64,000 bases of DNA from Alphaproteobacteria bacterium (GTDB taxonomy: Bacteria > Pseudomonadota > Alphaproteobacteria > Caulobacterales > Hyphomonadaceae). Shown piece after piece: positions 45,348 through 54,134 of this stretch. The first letter of the stretch is position 1. Every line of letters starts with the position of its first letter. The stretch spans positions 62,001 to 126,000 of the forward strand of contig JAAEZZ010000010.1 of assembly GCA_018222605.1 (NCBI GenBank). The letters are read 5' to 3'. The notes under the pieces are model-generated. The model was not told the DNA's origin, ran no database searches, and saw nothing but the letters and a program-made list of their open reading frames with translations. The translations under genes and the position numbers were made by a program.

Positions 45348-45940
45348 TCAGCATCCTTAGCTTTACTGTAATCGCACTCTGGCTGGTCGTGGTGGCAATG
45401 GCCGTGATGATGTGGGTGATGCTCCGCCAGATCGGGGTACTGTATGAACGTGTCGCCCCCGTAGGCGCCCTGATGGACCAGGCGGGACCGCAAGTGGGCG
45501 AGGCAAGCCCGGTTTTCCCGCTGCAAAGCCTTACAGGCGGCAACGTTCGTGTCGGGGCATCTGGCACGAAGGCAATGCTCGTCTTCTTCCTGTCGCCAAC
45601 GTGCCCGGTCTGCAAACAACTTTTGCCCGCTCTTGCAGGAATTCAGTCTGCTGAAAAAGAGTGGCTGGATGTAGTACTCGCCAGTGATGGTAACCAGGAC
45701 AAGCATCTGGAATTCATCACTCGCCAGAAGCTTTCAAATTTCCCCTATGTCCTCTCGACAGACCTTGGCATGGCGTACCGGGTCCAGCGCCTGCCCTTTG
45801 CGGTTCTGGTCGACCAGTCCGGAACTGTGAAGGCCAAAGGCCTGATCAATAACCGGGAGCAACTGGACAGCTTGTTCAATGCTCTGGACGCTGGCGTAGC
45901 CTCCTTTCAGCAAATGAAATCCATCCGGGAGGCAGGATAA
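45344..45940 (+). CDS. aauD: MauD/AauD-like thioredoxin-fold disulfide protein
   Basis: A 198-residue protein from the ATG at 45344, whose ATGA overlaps the aauE stop; an in-frame ATG at 45329 is less likely. An N-terminal membrane anchor (VIALWLVVVAMAVMMWVML) is followed by a periplasmic thioredoxin-like domain. The active site is Cys87-Pro-Val-Cys90 in FFLSPTCPVCK, with a cis-Pro region LPFAVLVDQSG. It should form or isomerise the many disulfides of the amine dehydrogenase small subunit. It lies between aauE and aauA, the order seen in mau and aau clusters. Confidence 0.88.
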   Translation: MISILSFTVIALWLVVVAMAVMMWVMLRQIGVLYERVAPVGALMDQAGPQVGEASPVFPLQSLTGGNVRVGASGTKAMLVFFLSPTCPVCKQLLPALAGIQSAEKEWLDVVLASDGNQDKHLEFITRQKLSNFPYVLSTDLGMAYRVQRLPFAVLVDQSGTVKAKGLINNREQLDSLFNALDAGVASFQQMKSIREAG

Positions 45941-46012
45941 TGCCCCAGACGGAGTAACAGATGAACGAAGACCGCTTTGAAAAGAAGACCTTTAAATTCA
46001 GGAGAGACAAGA

Positions 46013-46546
46013 GTGTTGAAAATCTTTGAACGTATCCAGAGCGCCCTTAGCGGCCTTGTTGAGACCTCAGCGCGCCAGAGTGCCCGGCAATATGGACGCC
46101 GCAGTGCCCTGGCCAGAATGGGCAGCATAATGGTGGGTGGCGCAGTATTCACAGCCTTGCCATTTGACCGGGCCTGGGGGGCGACCCCATCGGGCGATGG
46201 TACCTATAACGACAAGAGCTGTGATTACTGGCGGTATTGTGCACTCGACGGTTTCCTGTGCACTACGGCAGGCGGCAGCAAATCAAGCTGTCCGGTCGGC
46301 GCCGAAGCATCGCTCGTGTCATGGGTGGGCACCTGTCACAACCCGGCCGACGACAGAGACTATCTGGTCTCTTACTATGATTGCTGCGGGAAGACGGCTT
46401 TCTCGGGCGCTCAATTCTGCCTGCGCAGTGAAGGAGAACGCCCTGCCTACTCGATGGGTCTCCACAATGACATCAACTGGTGCATGTCCAATGCCAACAA
46501 AGGTTATCACTGCACTGTGGCACTTGTAGTTGGAGTGGCCGAATAA
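46013..46546 (+). CDS. aauA: TTQ amine dehydrogenase small (light) subunit, AauA/MauA-like
   Basis: A 177-residue precursor from the GTG at 46013, with AGGAGAG at 46000-46006. The long leader contains a twin arginine (GRRSALARMG, Arg29-30), as in MADH/AADH small subunits, which fold before Tat export. The mature part has CDYWRYCALDGFLC, SWVGTCHNP and NDINWCMSN. Trp104 and Trp156 are the expected pair that become tryptophan tryptophylquinone, with Asp79 nearby. Only ten cysteines are present (70, 76, 83, 93, 108, 124, 125, 136, 157, 167), fewer than the twelve of MADH, so one or more disulfides differ. Substrate (aromatic or alkyl amine) is not decided by sequence. Confidence 0.9.
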   Translation: MLKIFERIQSALSGLVETSARQSARQYGRRSALARMGSIMVGGAVFTALPFDRAWGATPSGDGTYNDKSCDYWRYCALDGFLCTTAGGSKSSCPVGAEASLVSWVGTCHNPADDRDYLVSYYDCCGKTAFSGAQFCLRSEGERPAYSMGLHNDINWCMSNANKGYHCTVALVVGVAE

Positions 46547-47055
46547 TGAAGCTGCGAACGCTTGCCTTTAGTATATGTCTTGTCACTCTGCTGGGCCTGA
46601 CATTGCCCATGATTACATCCGCTGAGCAACAGGCGCCTACGGGCATTGACGGTCACGACAAGGTCATCCGTGAGATGACATCTGCGAAGTCCCTTTACAT
46701 GCTAAAGTGTTCGGGATGTCACAGGGTGGATGGCACAGGCGCACCAGAGGCAGGCATTCCTCCTTTCCCGGGGTTCATCGCTCCACTGGCAAGGAATCCA
46801 GATGGACGTGTCTATATCTCTCATGTTCCAGGTATTATGGGGTCGAGACTATCAAACGAGCAACTCGCCGATGTCTTGAATTATGTGATTGATGAATGGG
46901 CCGGAGAAGATGCATCCGGCACACCAAGATTTACAGTTGAGGAGCTTGCCGCCCTGCGGGAAATTCCGGTTACAAACATTGTAGAATACCGACGAGATAT
47001 CGTAAACCAGTTAATTGAATCCGGCGATCCGGTTGCTGATTACCCATGGCCATAA
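46546..47055 (+). CDS. Monohaem cytochrome c of the amine dehydrogenase operon
   Basis: A 169-residue periplasmic protein whose ATG shares one base with the aauA stop (TAATG). A signal peptide (VTLLGLTLPMITSAE) precedes a single haem site Cys55-Ser-Gly-Cys58-His59 (LKCSGCHRVDG); a Met axial ligand may be in HVPGIMGSRLS. The position directly after the small-subunit gene equals that of the monohaem cytochrome gene in the Alcaligenes aau cluster. It could accept electrons from TTQ or take part in cofactor maturation. It is not a MauG: it has one haem, not two, and is about half the length. Confidence 0.87.
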   Translation: MKLRTLAFSICLVTLLGLTLPMITSAEQQAPTGIDGHDKVIREMTSAKSLYMLKCSGCHRVDGTGAPEAGIPPFPGFIAPLARNPDGRVYISHVPGIMGSRLSNEQLADVLNYVIDEWAGEDASGTPRFTVEELAALREIPVTNIVEYRRDIVNQLIESGDPVADYPWP

Positions 47056-47175
47056 CCTGACGATAAATCTCGTAAACACAATTCTCCAGTCACCAAAGAC
47101 TGGAAAATAAATGGTGCGCAGCCGGGGCCAGCTGCACGTCAAAAATAAAAAAGGGAGCCAAAATGTAAGCAAGCG

Positions 47176-47192
47176 CCTCCGCTACGCGGAGG
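47176..47192 (+). promoter_or_regulatory. GC-rich stem-loop in the leader of TonB receptor 4
   Basis: CCTCCGC (47176-47182) and GCGGAGG (47186-47192) form a tight 7-bp stem with a TAC loop, 38 bp before the chosen ATG, in an otherwise AT-rich stretch. The right arm contains GGAGG, so the hairpin could mask a ribosome-site-like sequence or mark attenuation. Confidence 0.4.
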
Positions 47193-47230
47193 GGCACAGG
47201 GAAGTTGTGTTCAAAATTGGGATAACAAAA

Positions 47231-49555
47231 ATGCGCGATCATAAATTGTTTTGTGGACTGAAGGAATATTCCACTTCGACGGCAAAGAAAAAATTGCTGG
47301 GAGTTTCCGGACTTGTGTTAGCATTTTCGCTGATGGTGGCACCCGCTGCCCACGCCGAAGATGACCCGGACAGCGAGAACCTGATGTTCGAGAAAGTCAC
47401 TGTGACCGCGCAGAAGCGGGAACAGGATTCCCAGGACGTCGGTATCGCGATTACAGCACTGAGCGGTGAGCAACTGGAAGCACTAGGGTATACAAATGCT
47501 CAAGACGTAGCGGCATTCTCTCCAGGCGTTGTATCAGTTCAGCCGAATGGAGAAGGCAGCTACTCCTTTGCCATTCGCGGCGTTGCCAATAACGACCTCA
47601 GCACAAACGTTGAAAGTCCTGTCGCCGTCTATATTGACGATGTTTACATCAGCCAAATGTCAGCAACCGGATTTCTGCTCTTCGATATTGATCGGGCAGA
47701 AGTTCTCCGTGGTCCACAGGGCACACTGTTTGGACGGAATGCCACCGGGGGGCTCGTTTCCTTCACCACGGTAAAGCCGGGCAAGGAATTTGAAGGTTAC
47801 GGCAGTGTCTCATACGGTCAGTATGATGACATGATGCTGGAAGGCGCCGTCAACATCCCGCTCAATAACTGGATCTCTGCACGCGTTTCAGCCGCGCAAC
47901 ATACTTCTACCGGATATGTTACCAACCGGGAGCATCCAGAAGAAAAACTGAACAACAATAATGATTACGGTTTACGCTTTCAGATTCTCATGGAGCCGAC
48001 GGATGACCTGAGCATCCTGCTGAATGCACGCGTTGGCGGGCAGGAAATCCGGACAGGTTTCTTTGAGTATAAATCTGCCGTGAACGGTGGCGGACAATAT
48101 ACGCCAGGAGAACTGAATGAGTTTCTGGGCAACTATGAAGATACCGATGATGATGTCTGGGCGGGTGACTACGACACTCGAGGTCATAATATCTCCGATA
48201 CCGAAGGTTATACGGCCACTGTCAACTGGGATGTTGGCAACTGGACACTGACCTCCATCACGGATTATCAGAAGAACTTCCGAGACTATATTGAAGATAC
48301 CGATGCGACCCCTGTTCGCGCATACGAGTATTTTCAGACCAATGACGCAGAGCAGTTCTCTCAGGAACTTCGCGCCTCCACCGAAATCGGCCCCATCGAT
48401 TTCGTTACGGGCCTGTATTACATGGATCTCAGCAGCTCGGATTCCACCGGCGGCATTGCACCACTTATGTATACCGACCCAGACAATGGTATCTTTGAAG
48501 AAGATGTCATGACCGATCCGACACTGGCGAATGGTGACCGGACACCATCGGAATCCTCGACCAAATCCGCATCGATTTTCGCCCAGGGAGAATACAAGTG
48601 GCAGGATTTCACATTCATTGGCGGTCTTCGCTACATTAACGAAAAGCGCGACTTCGTTTCCACTCGCCAGGATGTGCACTTCGACGAGAATGCCACAAGC
48701 GGTCTCGATCCTCGCACGATTGTCACCTACACCTATTCCACGTTCGATCCTGCGGAGCGAGAGTTCGACATGTGGTCATGGCGGGCCCAAGCGAACTACC
48801 AGCCTACTGAGGATGTCCTGTATTATCTGAGCTGGAACCGGGGCGTTAAATCAGGTGGCTTCAGCCAACCCCCTTACGACCCAACATCTGCACTTCTGAC
48901 CTCTCCCGAAAACCTGACCTACGAACCGGAAGAGCTGGATGCCTATGAGGTCGGCATGAAGTGGGATGCCATACCTGGATATCTTCGGATCAACGGTTCA
49001 GCGTACTACTATGATTACGGAAACTATCAGGCGTATACGAGCTTCCCAGGAAGCCTGGGAAGCGCAACGATCAATGCTCAAGCTAAAAACAAGGGGGCAG
49101 AAATTGAAATCCAGGCTGCTCCTATTGACGGCCTCAGCACCCAACTGGGCATCGGGTATGCAGACATCAAGGTTACCGACGTCATCGGCTTTGAAGGTAT
49201 GACATTGACGTCTGTCAATTCACCGGAATGGAATGTGAATGGTCTGGTTCGCTATGAATTCCCAGTTGGAAAATGGGGCAACCTGGCCCTTCAGGCAGAT
49301 GCCCAGTATCAGTCTGAGCATTATTTCGGTCTTGATGTGACGCCCGCCACAACAGAAGACGGCTACACTGTGGGGAATGTTTCGGCGACTTGGCTGCCAG
49401 CAGACGCTGACTGGAAATTCAGTCTGTCCGTCGAAAACGTGACTAACGAGAAATATCTGGTCCAGACCTTCGACCTGTCCGACTGGATTGGCATGATTGA
49501 AGAGTACTACGGCAAGCCGCGCTGGGTCAGAGCAAAGCTAAGCTGGGAGTTTTAG
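47231..49555 (+). CDS. TonB-dependent receptor 4 (amine dehydrogenase locus)
   Basis: A 774-residue receptor. The ATG at 47231 (MRDHKLF) gives a long signal peptide ending near APAAHAED; the frame is open to 47111 without a better start. TonB-box/plug: EKVTVTAQKREQDSQDVGIAI, VYIDDVYISQ, AEVLRGPQGTLFGRNATGGLVSF. The barrel ends WVRAKLSWEF. It lies 175 bp after the cytochrome gene in the same direction and may be co-transcribed with the amine dehydrogenase operon. Known amine dehydrogenase substrates pass porins freely, so a dedicated active receptor suggests a larger amine-bearing substrate. This is inference. Confidence 0.92.
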   Translation: MRDHKLFCGLKEYSTSTAKKKLLGVSGLVLAFSLMVAPAAHAEDDPDSENLMFEKVTVTAQKREQDSQDVGIAITALSGEQLEALGYTNAQDVAAFSPGVVSVQPNGEGSYSFAIRGVANNDLSTNVESPVAVYIDDVYISQMSATGFLLFDIDRAEVLRGPQGTLFGRNATGGLVSFTTVKPGKEFEGYGSVSYGQYDDMMLEGAVNIPLNNWISARVSAAQHTSTGYVTNREHPEEKLNNNNDYGLRFQILMEPTDDLSILLNARVGGQEIRTGFFEYKSAVNGGGQYTPGELNEFLGNYEDTDDDVWAGDYDTRGHNISDTEGYTATVNWDVGNWTLTSITDYQKNFRDYIEDTDATPVRAYEYFQTNDAEQFSQELRASTEIGPIDFVTGLYYMDLSSSDSTGGIAPLMYTDPDNGIFEEDVMTDPTLANGDRTPSESSTKSASIFAQGEYKWQDFTFIGGLRYINEKRDFVSTRQDVHFDENATSGLDPRTIVTYTYSTFDPAEREFDMWSWRAQANYQPTEDVLYYLSWNRGVKSGGFSQPPYDPTSALLTSPENLTYEPEELDAYEVGMKWDAIPGYLRINGSAYYYDYGNYQAYTSFPGSLGSATINAQAKNKGAEIEIQAAPIDGLSTQLGIGYADIKVTDVIGFEGMTLTSVNSPEWNVNGLVRYEFPVGKWGNLALQADAQYQSEHYFGLDVTPATTEDGYTVGNVSATWLPADADWKFSLSVENVTNEKYLVQTFDLSDWIGMIEEYYGKPRWVRAKLSWEF

Positions 49556-49568
49556 GACTCCTTGCGGA

Positions 49569-49614
49569 TGGGGCGGGGAAGGATTTGTCCCCCGTCAAAG
49601 CCTAACCCGCCCCA
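49569..49614 (+). terminator. GC-rich hairpin after TonB receptor 4
   Basis: TGGGGCGGG (49569-49577) can pair with CCCGCCCCA (49606-49614). It lies 13 bp after the stop. The loop is long (28 bases) and there is no T-run, so this is a modest candidate. Confidence 0.4.
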
Positions 49615-49683
49615 CCTTCCTGAAAGCCTGCAGACGGCCTACGCATCATACTGACAGTCAGGGCGCCCTGAAGAGAGCGTAGC

Positions 49684-50871
49684 TCAGGCCTGCTTTCCCG
49701 ACGTATCCGTACGCATAAAATGGGCAAACCCGAACAAAATGATTGAGACCGCGACCAGAGTGTTTGCCGTTATCGAAACCTGGTGAAACAGGCTTCCTGT
49801 CTCAGACCCCAAACTGACGAGGGCTGGCCCTACTCCCATGCCGGCAAACGCCAATACAGGCAGCAAGGACGTCACACGATCACTCGTGTCAACGTCTGCC
49901 ACAGCGGCCATCATCAGGGGTAAGCCGGCACCCCAAGCGAACAGATACAAGCCAGTTGCCACAAAGAATGTGCTCACGCTCATCCCAGGCGCGAGTAGCA
50001 ACACACTCAGCACAATGAACAGTCCAGTGACTACGACAGGGCCGACGCGGCCGAACCGAGACGTGATCACTGCCGCCAATAACGAGCCCGCGATGGCAGC
50101 CACATTCCCGACGGCAAGCGCTTTGCCAATCACGGAATCAGGCAATCCCGCCGAGAGTCCCAATGCACCGGCAAATACCCACAGCACACCCACTGCGGCT
50201 GAAAACAGAAAATACGCGGCCGCCTTGAGCAGCACGGCTGGTCGAAAAGCGCTGGCGTCTTTTGAAATATGGCCTTGGGATTCCACGGTCTTCAGCTTGC
50301 CACCCAATGCCAATCCGATTGGAATCAAAAATGCCTGAAAGCATGCCATGAATGCCATGACAGGCAGAAGACCAGCCTCATTCGTCAGCCCCGGGATGAC
50401 CAATAAAAGAACCACCGCCACAATCGCCTGCAAAGTCAGTATAAACGCGAAACCACGATCTGGATCACTCGAGCCACCCACAATCGCTGCCGACAAGGCC
50501 AATAATATTCCCGCCCCAAAGCCGGCAATTACTTCCATGAACAAGGCACTCTGGAAACCCGGCATCAGGGCGACAGCAAACTGAGCTGAACAAGCCAGGA
50601 AAGCCGCAGAAACGGCGCTTACCCGGAAGGGCAGACGTCGTAAACAGATCGTTACGACCAGCGACCCGGTCGCGGTGCCGAGCAGGTTTGCCAAGCCTAT
50701 AAAGCCTGCCGCAGACTCCCCCATTCCATACGCATTGGCGACCAATGTCGCCAGCAATGGCATCGCAACAATTTGTGATACGGCCACCCCGCCCATGAGA
50801 ATAGCAGCAGTTACCTCTCTCCTCCCAGGTCCGACTTGGGGCGTTGTATTTGTAGACGCTAATTCCATCAT
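49684..50871 (-). CDS. MFS transporter
   Basis: A 395-residue inner-membrane carrier with about twelve hydrophobic helices. The segment between helices 2 and 3 (LRRLPFRVS) and the central loop (LGGKLKTVESQGH) fit the 6+6 arrangement of the major facilitator superfamily. The start codon overlaps the stop of the GMC dehydrogenase gene (ATGA), so it is the last gene of the dioxygenase-GMC-MFS operon and probably imports or exports the compound those enzymes act on. The family branch and substrate cannot be read with confidence. Confidence 0.88.
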   Translation of the reverse strand: MMELASTNTTPQVGPGRREVTAAILMGGVAVSQIVAMPLLATLVANAYGMGESAAGFIGLANLLGTATGSLVVTICLRRLPFRVSAVSAAFLACSAQFAVALMPGFQSALFMEVIAGFGAGILLALSAAIVGGSSDPDRGFAFILTLQAIVAVVLLLVIPGLTNEAGLLPVMAFMACFQAFLIPIGLALGGKLKTVESQGHISKDASAFRPAVLLKAAAYFLFSAAVGVLWVFAGALGLSAGLPDSVIGKALAVGNVAAIAGSLLAAVITSRFGRVGPVVVTGLFIVLSVLLLAPGMSVSTFFVATGLYLFAWGAGLPLMMAAVADVDTSDRVTSLLPVLAFAGMGVGPALVSLGSETGSLFHQVSITANTLVAVSIILFGFAHFMRTDTSGKQA

Positions 50872-52502
50872 CTGGGCGCATCCGCAGGGAGTATGTCATT
50901 GCCCAAAATATGGTCAGAGGCCTTCTCTGCCAGCATCAAGGTAGGTGCATTTATGTTCCCATTCGTGATGTTCGGAAACACGGACGAGTCCACCACCCTA
51001 AGACCCTCAACGCCGATAACCCGGCATTCCGAATCGACGACAGCCCCCGGATCATCCTCAGCGCCCATGCGGCATGTACCGCACGGATGATACGCGCTCT
51101 CGACCTCTTGCCTTACAAATGCATCAATATCTTCATCGCTGGAAAAATCAGGCCCAGGGGCGATTTCTCCCAGACTGTAGGCTTTGAGAGAGGGCTGTGA
51201 GAATATCTCTCGCGTTAGCCTCACACAGGACCGGAAGGCTTTCCAGTCTGCATCGCTTGACATGTAATTAAACTGGATTGACGGTGGCGCTGACGGATCT
51301 GAGGACGCTAGCCGCACCTGTCCGCGCGCTGTGGTTCGTCCGGGTCCAATATGCGCCTGGAACCCGTGAGCCTGAACCGGTTGACTGCCATCATAGCGGA
51401 TAGCTGCCGGCAGAAAATGATACTGGGCATCAGGATAGTCAGCAGAGTGATCAAGCCGCACAAATCCTGCGGTTTCAAAATGATTGGTCGCGCCGATGCC
51501 CGTTCGAGTCAGCAGCCATTGCAAACCCGCTACCCCTTTACTGACAGGGTTCATGTACCGGCGGAGCGTTATGGGTTGGTTGCAACGCATCTGGAGATAA
51601 ATCTCCAAATGGTCCTGCAAATTCTTCCCAACGCCGGGTCGGTCACTGACAACATCAATTCCATAAGACACAAGTTCGTCAGCTGCCCCAACGCCTGACA
51701 ACATCAGCAGTTTGGCGGAATTAAAAACCGAGGCGCTCAGGATAACTTCCTTGCGCGCCTTAATAACACGCTTCTTTCCCTTACGGATTAGTTCAACTCC
51801 TACAGCCTTCTTGCCTTGCCACAGTATTTTGCAGGCCAACCCCCGGTAAAGCGTGAGATTCTCTCTGTACAAGGCAGGCTTGAGGTAGGCATTTGCCGCA
51901 GACCACCGGCGCCCCTTCCAGATGGTCTGGTCCATCGGACCAAACCCTTCCTGATGGAGACCGTTGCAATCCTGTGTTTTCTGGAAGCCCGCTTCCTGCG
52001 CCGCGACCATGAACGCCTGGTCCAATGGGTGGGATTGCTTCGGAATTGTCACATGCATCGGGCCGTCCGTACCCCGGATATCAGGATCACCGCCTTCTAC
52101 ATTTTCCAGTTTCCGGAAATATGGCGCAACATGTCGTCCACTCCACCCCGAAGCGCCCTTGGATTCCCAAGCGTCAAAGTCTTTCGCGTTTCCACGAATA
52201 TAAACAAGGCCATTGATTGAAGAAGATCCGCCTAGAACCTTTCCGCGCGGTGCAGCGAGTTTACGCCCACCAAGATGCGGTTCAGGTTCGCTACGATACC
52301 CCCAGTCGTAGCGCTTCATGTTCATAGGATATGAAAGCGCAGCCGGCATCTGAATGAAGGGGCCCATATCCGTACCCCCATATTCAAGCAGGGCCACATC
52401 ATGCGCCCCTGAAGCAGAAAGACGGTTTGCCAGAACACAGCCAGCAGATCCCGCACCGACGACAACATAGTCCGCCGTACCGATTTCAAGTTTGCTGGCC
52501 AT
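50868..52502 (-). CDS. GMC-family FAD oxidoreductase (choline dehydrogenase-like)
   Basis: A 544-residue flavoprotein close in length to BetA. The FAD-binding GAGSAG motif is at 16-21, then GGRKLAAPRGKVLGGSSSING (GMC signature 1 region). GMC signature 2 is ASVFNSAKLLMLSGVG, and the C-terminal catalytic region has YHPCGTCRMG and GNINAPTLMLAEKASD. It should oxidise an alcohol to an aldehyde, passing electrons to the respiratory chain. The BetB-like aldehyde dehydrogenase at 55.8 kb and BetI-like repressors make choline or a related quaternary amine alcohol a plausible substrate. It starts 2 bp after the dioxygenase gene. Confidence 0.9.
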   Translation of the reverse strand: MASKLEIGTADYVVVGAGSAGCVLANRLSASGAHDVALLEYGGTDMGPFIQMPAALSYPMNMKRYDWGYRSEPEPHLGGRKLAAPRGKVLGGSSSINGLVYIRGNAKDFDAWESKGASGWSGRHVAPYFRKLENVEGGDPDIRGTDGPMHVTIPKQSHPLDQAFMVAAQEAGFQKTQDCNGLHQEGFGPMDQTIWKGRRWSAANAYLKPALYRENLTLYRGLACKILWQGKKAVGVELIRKGKKRVIKARKEVILSASVFNSAKLLMLSGVGAADELVSYGIDVVSDRPGVGKNLQDHLEIYLQMRCNQPITLRRYMNPVSKGVAGLQWLLTRTGIGATNHFETAGFVRLDHSADYPDAQYHFLPAAIRYDGSQPVQAHGFQAHIGPGRTTARGQVRLASSDPSAPPSIQFNYMSSDADWKAFRSCVRLTREIFSQPSLKAYSLGEIAPGPDFSSDEDIDAFVRQEVESAYHPCGTCRMGAEDDPGAVVDSECRVIGVEGLRVVDSSVFPNITNGNINAPTLMLAEKASDHILGNDILPADAPR

Positions 52503-52504
52503 AT

Positions 52505-53338
52505 TCAGTCTTCCAGGAGCGCTCGCGGGCTTCCGACTTCATACATGTTGATCTGGCCACTGCCCCGGCTGGTGCCGTCATAAACATCATAGCCAAGCAT
52601 GCTTTGAGCGCGTTCAGGAAGCCTGCGAACCTTATCCAGGGGAACACCCAGCCAGCTGTTCTCAACCGGCAGCAACCAGCCATGACAGTAGGACACGGAC
52701 AATCCACGCCGCGGAACACCGCTGACATTCTGCCCACCACCATGAAGGGTTTGCCCCGTGAATATGGCCACGGAACCAGGCGACATCACAGCCTGCGTAA
52801 TCTCTTCAGGTTCTGGCTCGCGCTCCAAATCCCATTTTTGGCTACCCGGGACAACAACCGTTGCTCCGTTTTCAGCCGTGTAATCACTCAGCGCGATCAT
52901 GACGTTCACGACAAGCGGAGACGCTGACTGCGCCGCGCGAGGCCAGGAATCATCATCGCGGTGAATTGGTTGCGCCGTCTCGCCCCCACGAATCTCGATC
53001 AGTTCTGCCGCACTAAGCCGGTAATCCGTACAGTTCGGTTTGAGTAATTGGTCCATCACAAACATGATGCGCGGATCAATCATCACATTCGGAAAGCTTG
53101 AGGCTTTTGCTGTCACGCCGTGGAGGCGAACGGTGTAAGAGCCAAGAAAGTCATCATACATGTTCTTTCGAACGCGCGGCTTGCACGCATCAATATGCGG
53201 CTGAAGCTCAGCATTCAGGGAATCTATCATGCTCGTCGGCAGAAAGTCTTCGACAATGACAACCCCATCATTCTCAATCGCCTTGCAAATATCCTCGCCG
53301 GAAGACGAGCCTGGCAAACGCTGCACGGTCGCACCCAT
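52505..53338 (-). CDS. Phytanoyl-CoA dioxygenase (PhyH) family Fe(II)/2-oxoglutarate oxygenase
   Basis: A 277-residue enzyme from the ATG at 53338, six bases after GGAGGG. The jelly-roll iron site is His126-x-Asp128 (IHRDDDSW) and His199 (FTGQTLHGGG), with Arg210/211 placed to hold 2-oxoglutarate. The family hydroxylates diverse small molecules, including ectoine and phytanoyl-CoA. It leads the operon with the GMC dehydrogenase and MFS carrier, 2 bp apart. One reading is that it hydroxylates a substrate (or demethylates an N-methyl group) to give the alcohol or amine oxidised next; the substrate is unknown. Confidence 0.87.
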   Translation of the reverse strand: MGATVQRLPGSSSGEDICKAIENDGVVIVEDFLPTSMIDSLNAELQPHIDACKPRVRKNMYDDFLGSYTVRLHGVTAKASSFPNVMIDPRIMFVMDQLLKPNCTDYRLSAAELIEIRGGETAQPIHRDDDSWPRAAQSASPLVVNVMIALSDYTAENGATVVVPGSQKWDLEREPEPEEITQAVMSPGSVAIFTGQTLHGGGQNVSGVPRRGLSVSYCHGWLLPVENSWLGVPLDKVRRLPERAQSMLGYDVYDGTSRGSGQINMYEVGSPRALLED

Positions 53339-53410
53339 CCTGTTCCCTCCAGATGTCATCATTATACATATGCTGGGTGCAAAATGCGCAAAAATAAGTA
53401 AATGGTCAAG

Positions 53411-53429
53411 CAATTACATTTATAAATTG
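53411..53429. promoter_or_regulatory. Operator CAATTACATT-TATA-AATTG in the PhyH/TetR control region
   Basis: The site has arms CAATT and AATTG. Its ten-base core CAATTACATT recurs on the other strand in the betB/HIBADH control region (55729-55738) with AATTG again 5 bases further. It lies between the divergent dioxygenase and TetR genes, where an autoregulating BetI-like repressor would bind. Confidence 0.55.
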
Positions 53430-53486
53430 CCACGTATATGACGCTACATATTGCACATAGACTTCCCTTTTGGGTTTGAACGACTT

Positions 53487-54134
53487 ATGCGAGAGACTAG
53501 CCGCTTCCCAGAAGCACGAACAGAGGCCCCGAAGAAACTGCCACGCCAACGACGCAACAGTGACGCGAGCCAGAGGCATCTAATCGATGCAACTATTTCA
53601 GCGATCTACAAGCACGGTTTCCATGAAGCCACGGCGCAGCGCATTGCCGAGGAAGCCGGTCTCTCAGCGGGAAATATCCACTATCATTTTGGCTCCAAGG
53701 AAGAATTGTTTACGGCCGCAATGCGGCAACTCATGTCCGACATCAGCGATACACTCGTATACGAACTCGGTAAGGCAGATACGCCCCTCGCACGTACGCA
53801 CGCCATCATCCACGCAAACCTTTCGGAGCGCCTGTATTCTCACCGCAACTGCTTCGTGTGGCTGCAATTCTGGTCGGAAACCGCCAGATCGGAAGAACTG
53901 GCGCGACTGGAGCGCATCAATGCGCAACGCTTTCACCGCAATCTGCTCGATGCCTTAGGCAAACTTCTGCCTCGGGACGAAGCAGAGAAAGTCGCCAGAG
54001 AGCTTGTTGCGATGGTGGATGGTCTGTGGATCCGCAAGGCCCAGGACAATGACTCAATTACGCCCGCCGCAGCTCGGAATTTGGTCTTCGCTTATCTGGA
54101 TCGCCGTCTCGGGTCGATCCCGCAGGCAGGATGA
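53487..54134 (+). CDS. TetR-family regulator, BetI-like (first of a tandem pair)
   Basis: A 215-residue repressor from the ATG at 53487; an in-frame TTG at 53451 would add 12 residues. The helix-turn-helix reads TAQRIAEEAGLSAGNIHYHFGSKEEL. The C-terminal half resembles BetI, the choline-responsive repressor, in FVWLQFWSE and VAMVDGLWIRKAQ. Its stop overlaps the start of the second TetR gene (ATGA). It diverges from the PhyH-GMC-MFS operon across a region carrying a CAATT-type operator, so it likely represses that operon and itself. A choline-like ligand is inferred. Confidence 0.9.
   Translation: MRETSRFPEARTEAPKKLPRQRRNSDASQRHLIDATISAIYKHGFHEATAQRIAEEAGLSAGNIHYHFGSKEELFTAAMRQLMSDISDTLVYELGKADTPLARTHAIIHANLSERLYSHRNCFVWLQFWSETARSEELARLERINAQRFHRNLLDALGKLLPRDEAEKVARELVAMVDGLWIRKAQDNDSITPAAARNLVFAYLDRRLGSIPQAG

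Noticed and set aside
46546-47055. Operon cytochrome as a MauG
   Set aside because: Only one CxxCH site and about 169 residues. MauG is a di-haem protein roughly twice as long.
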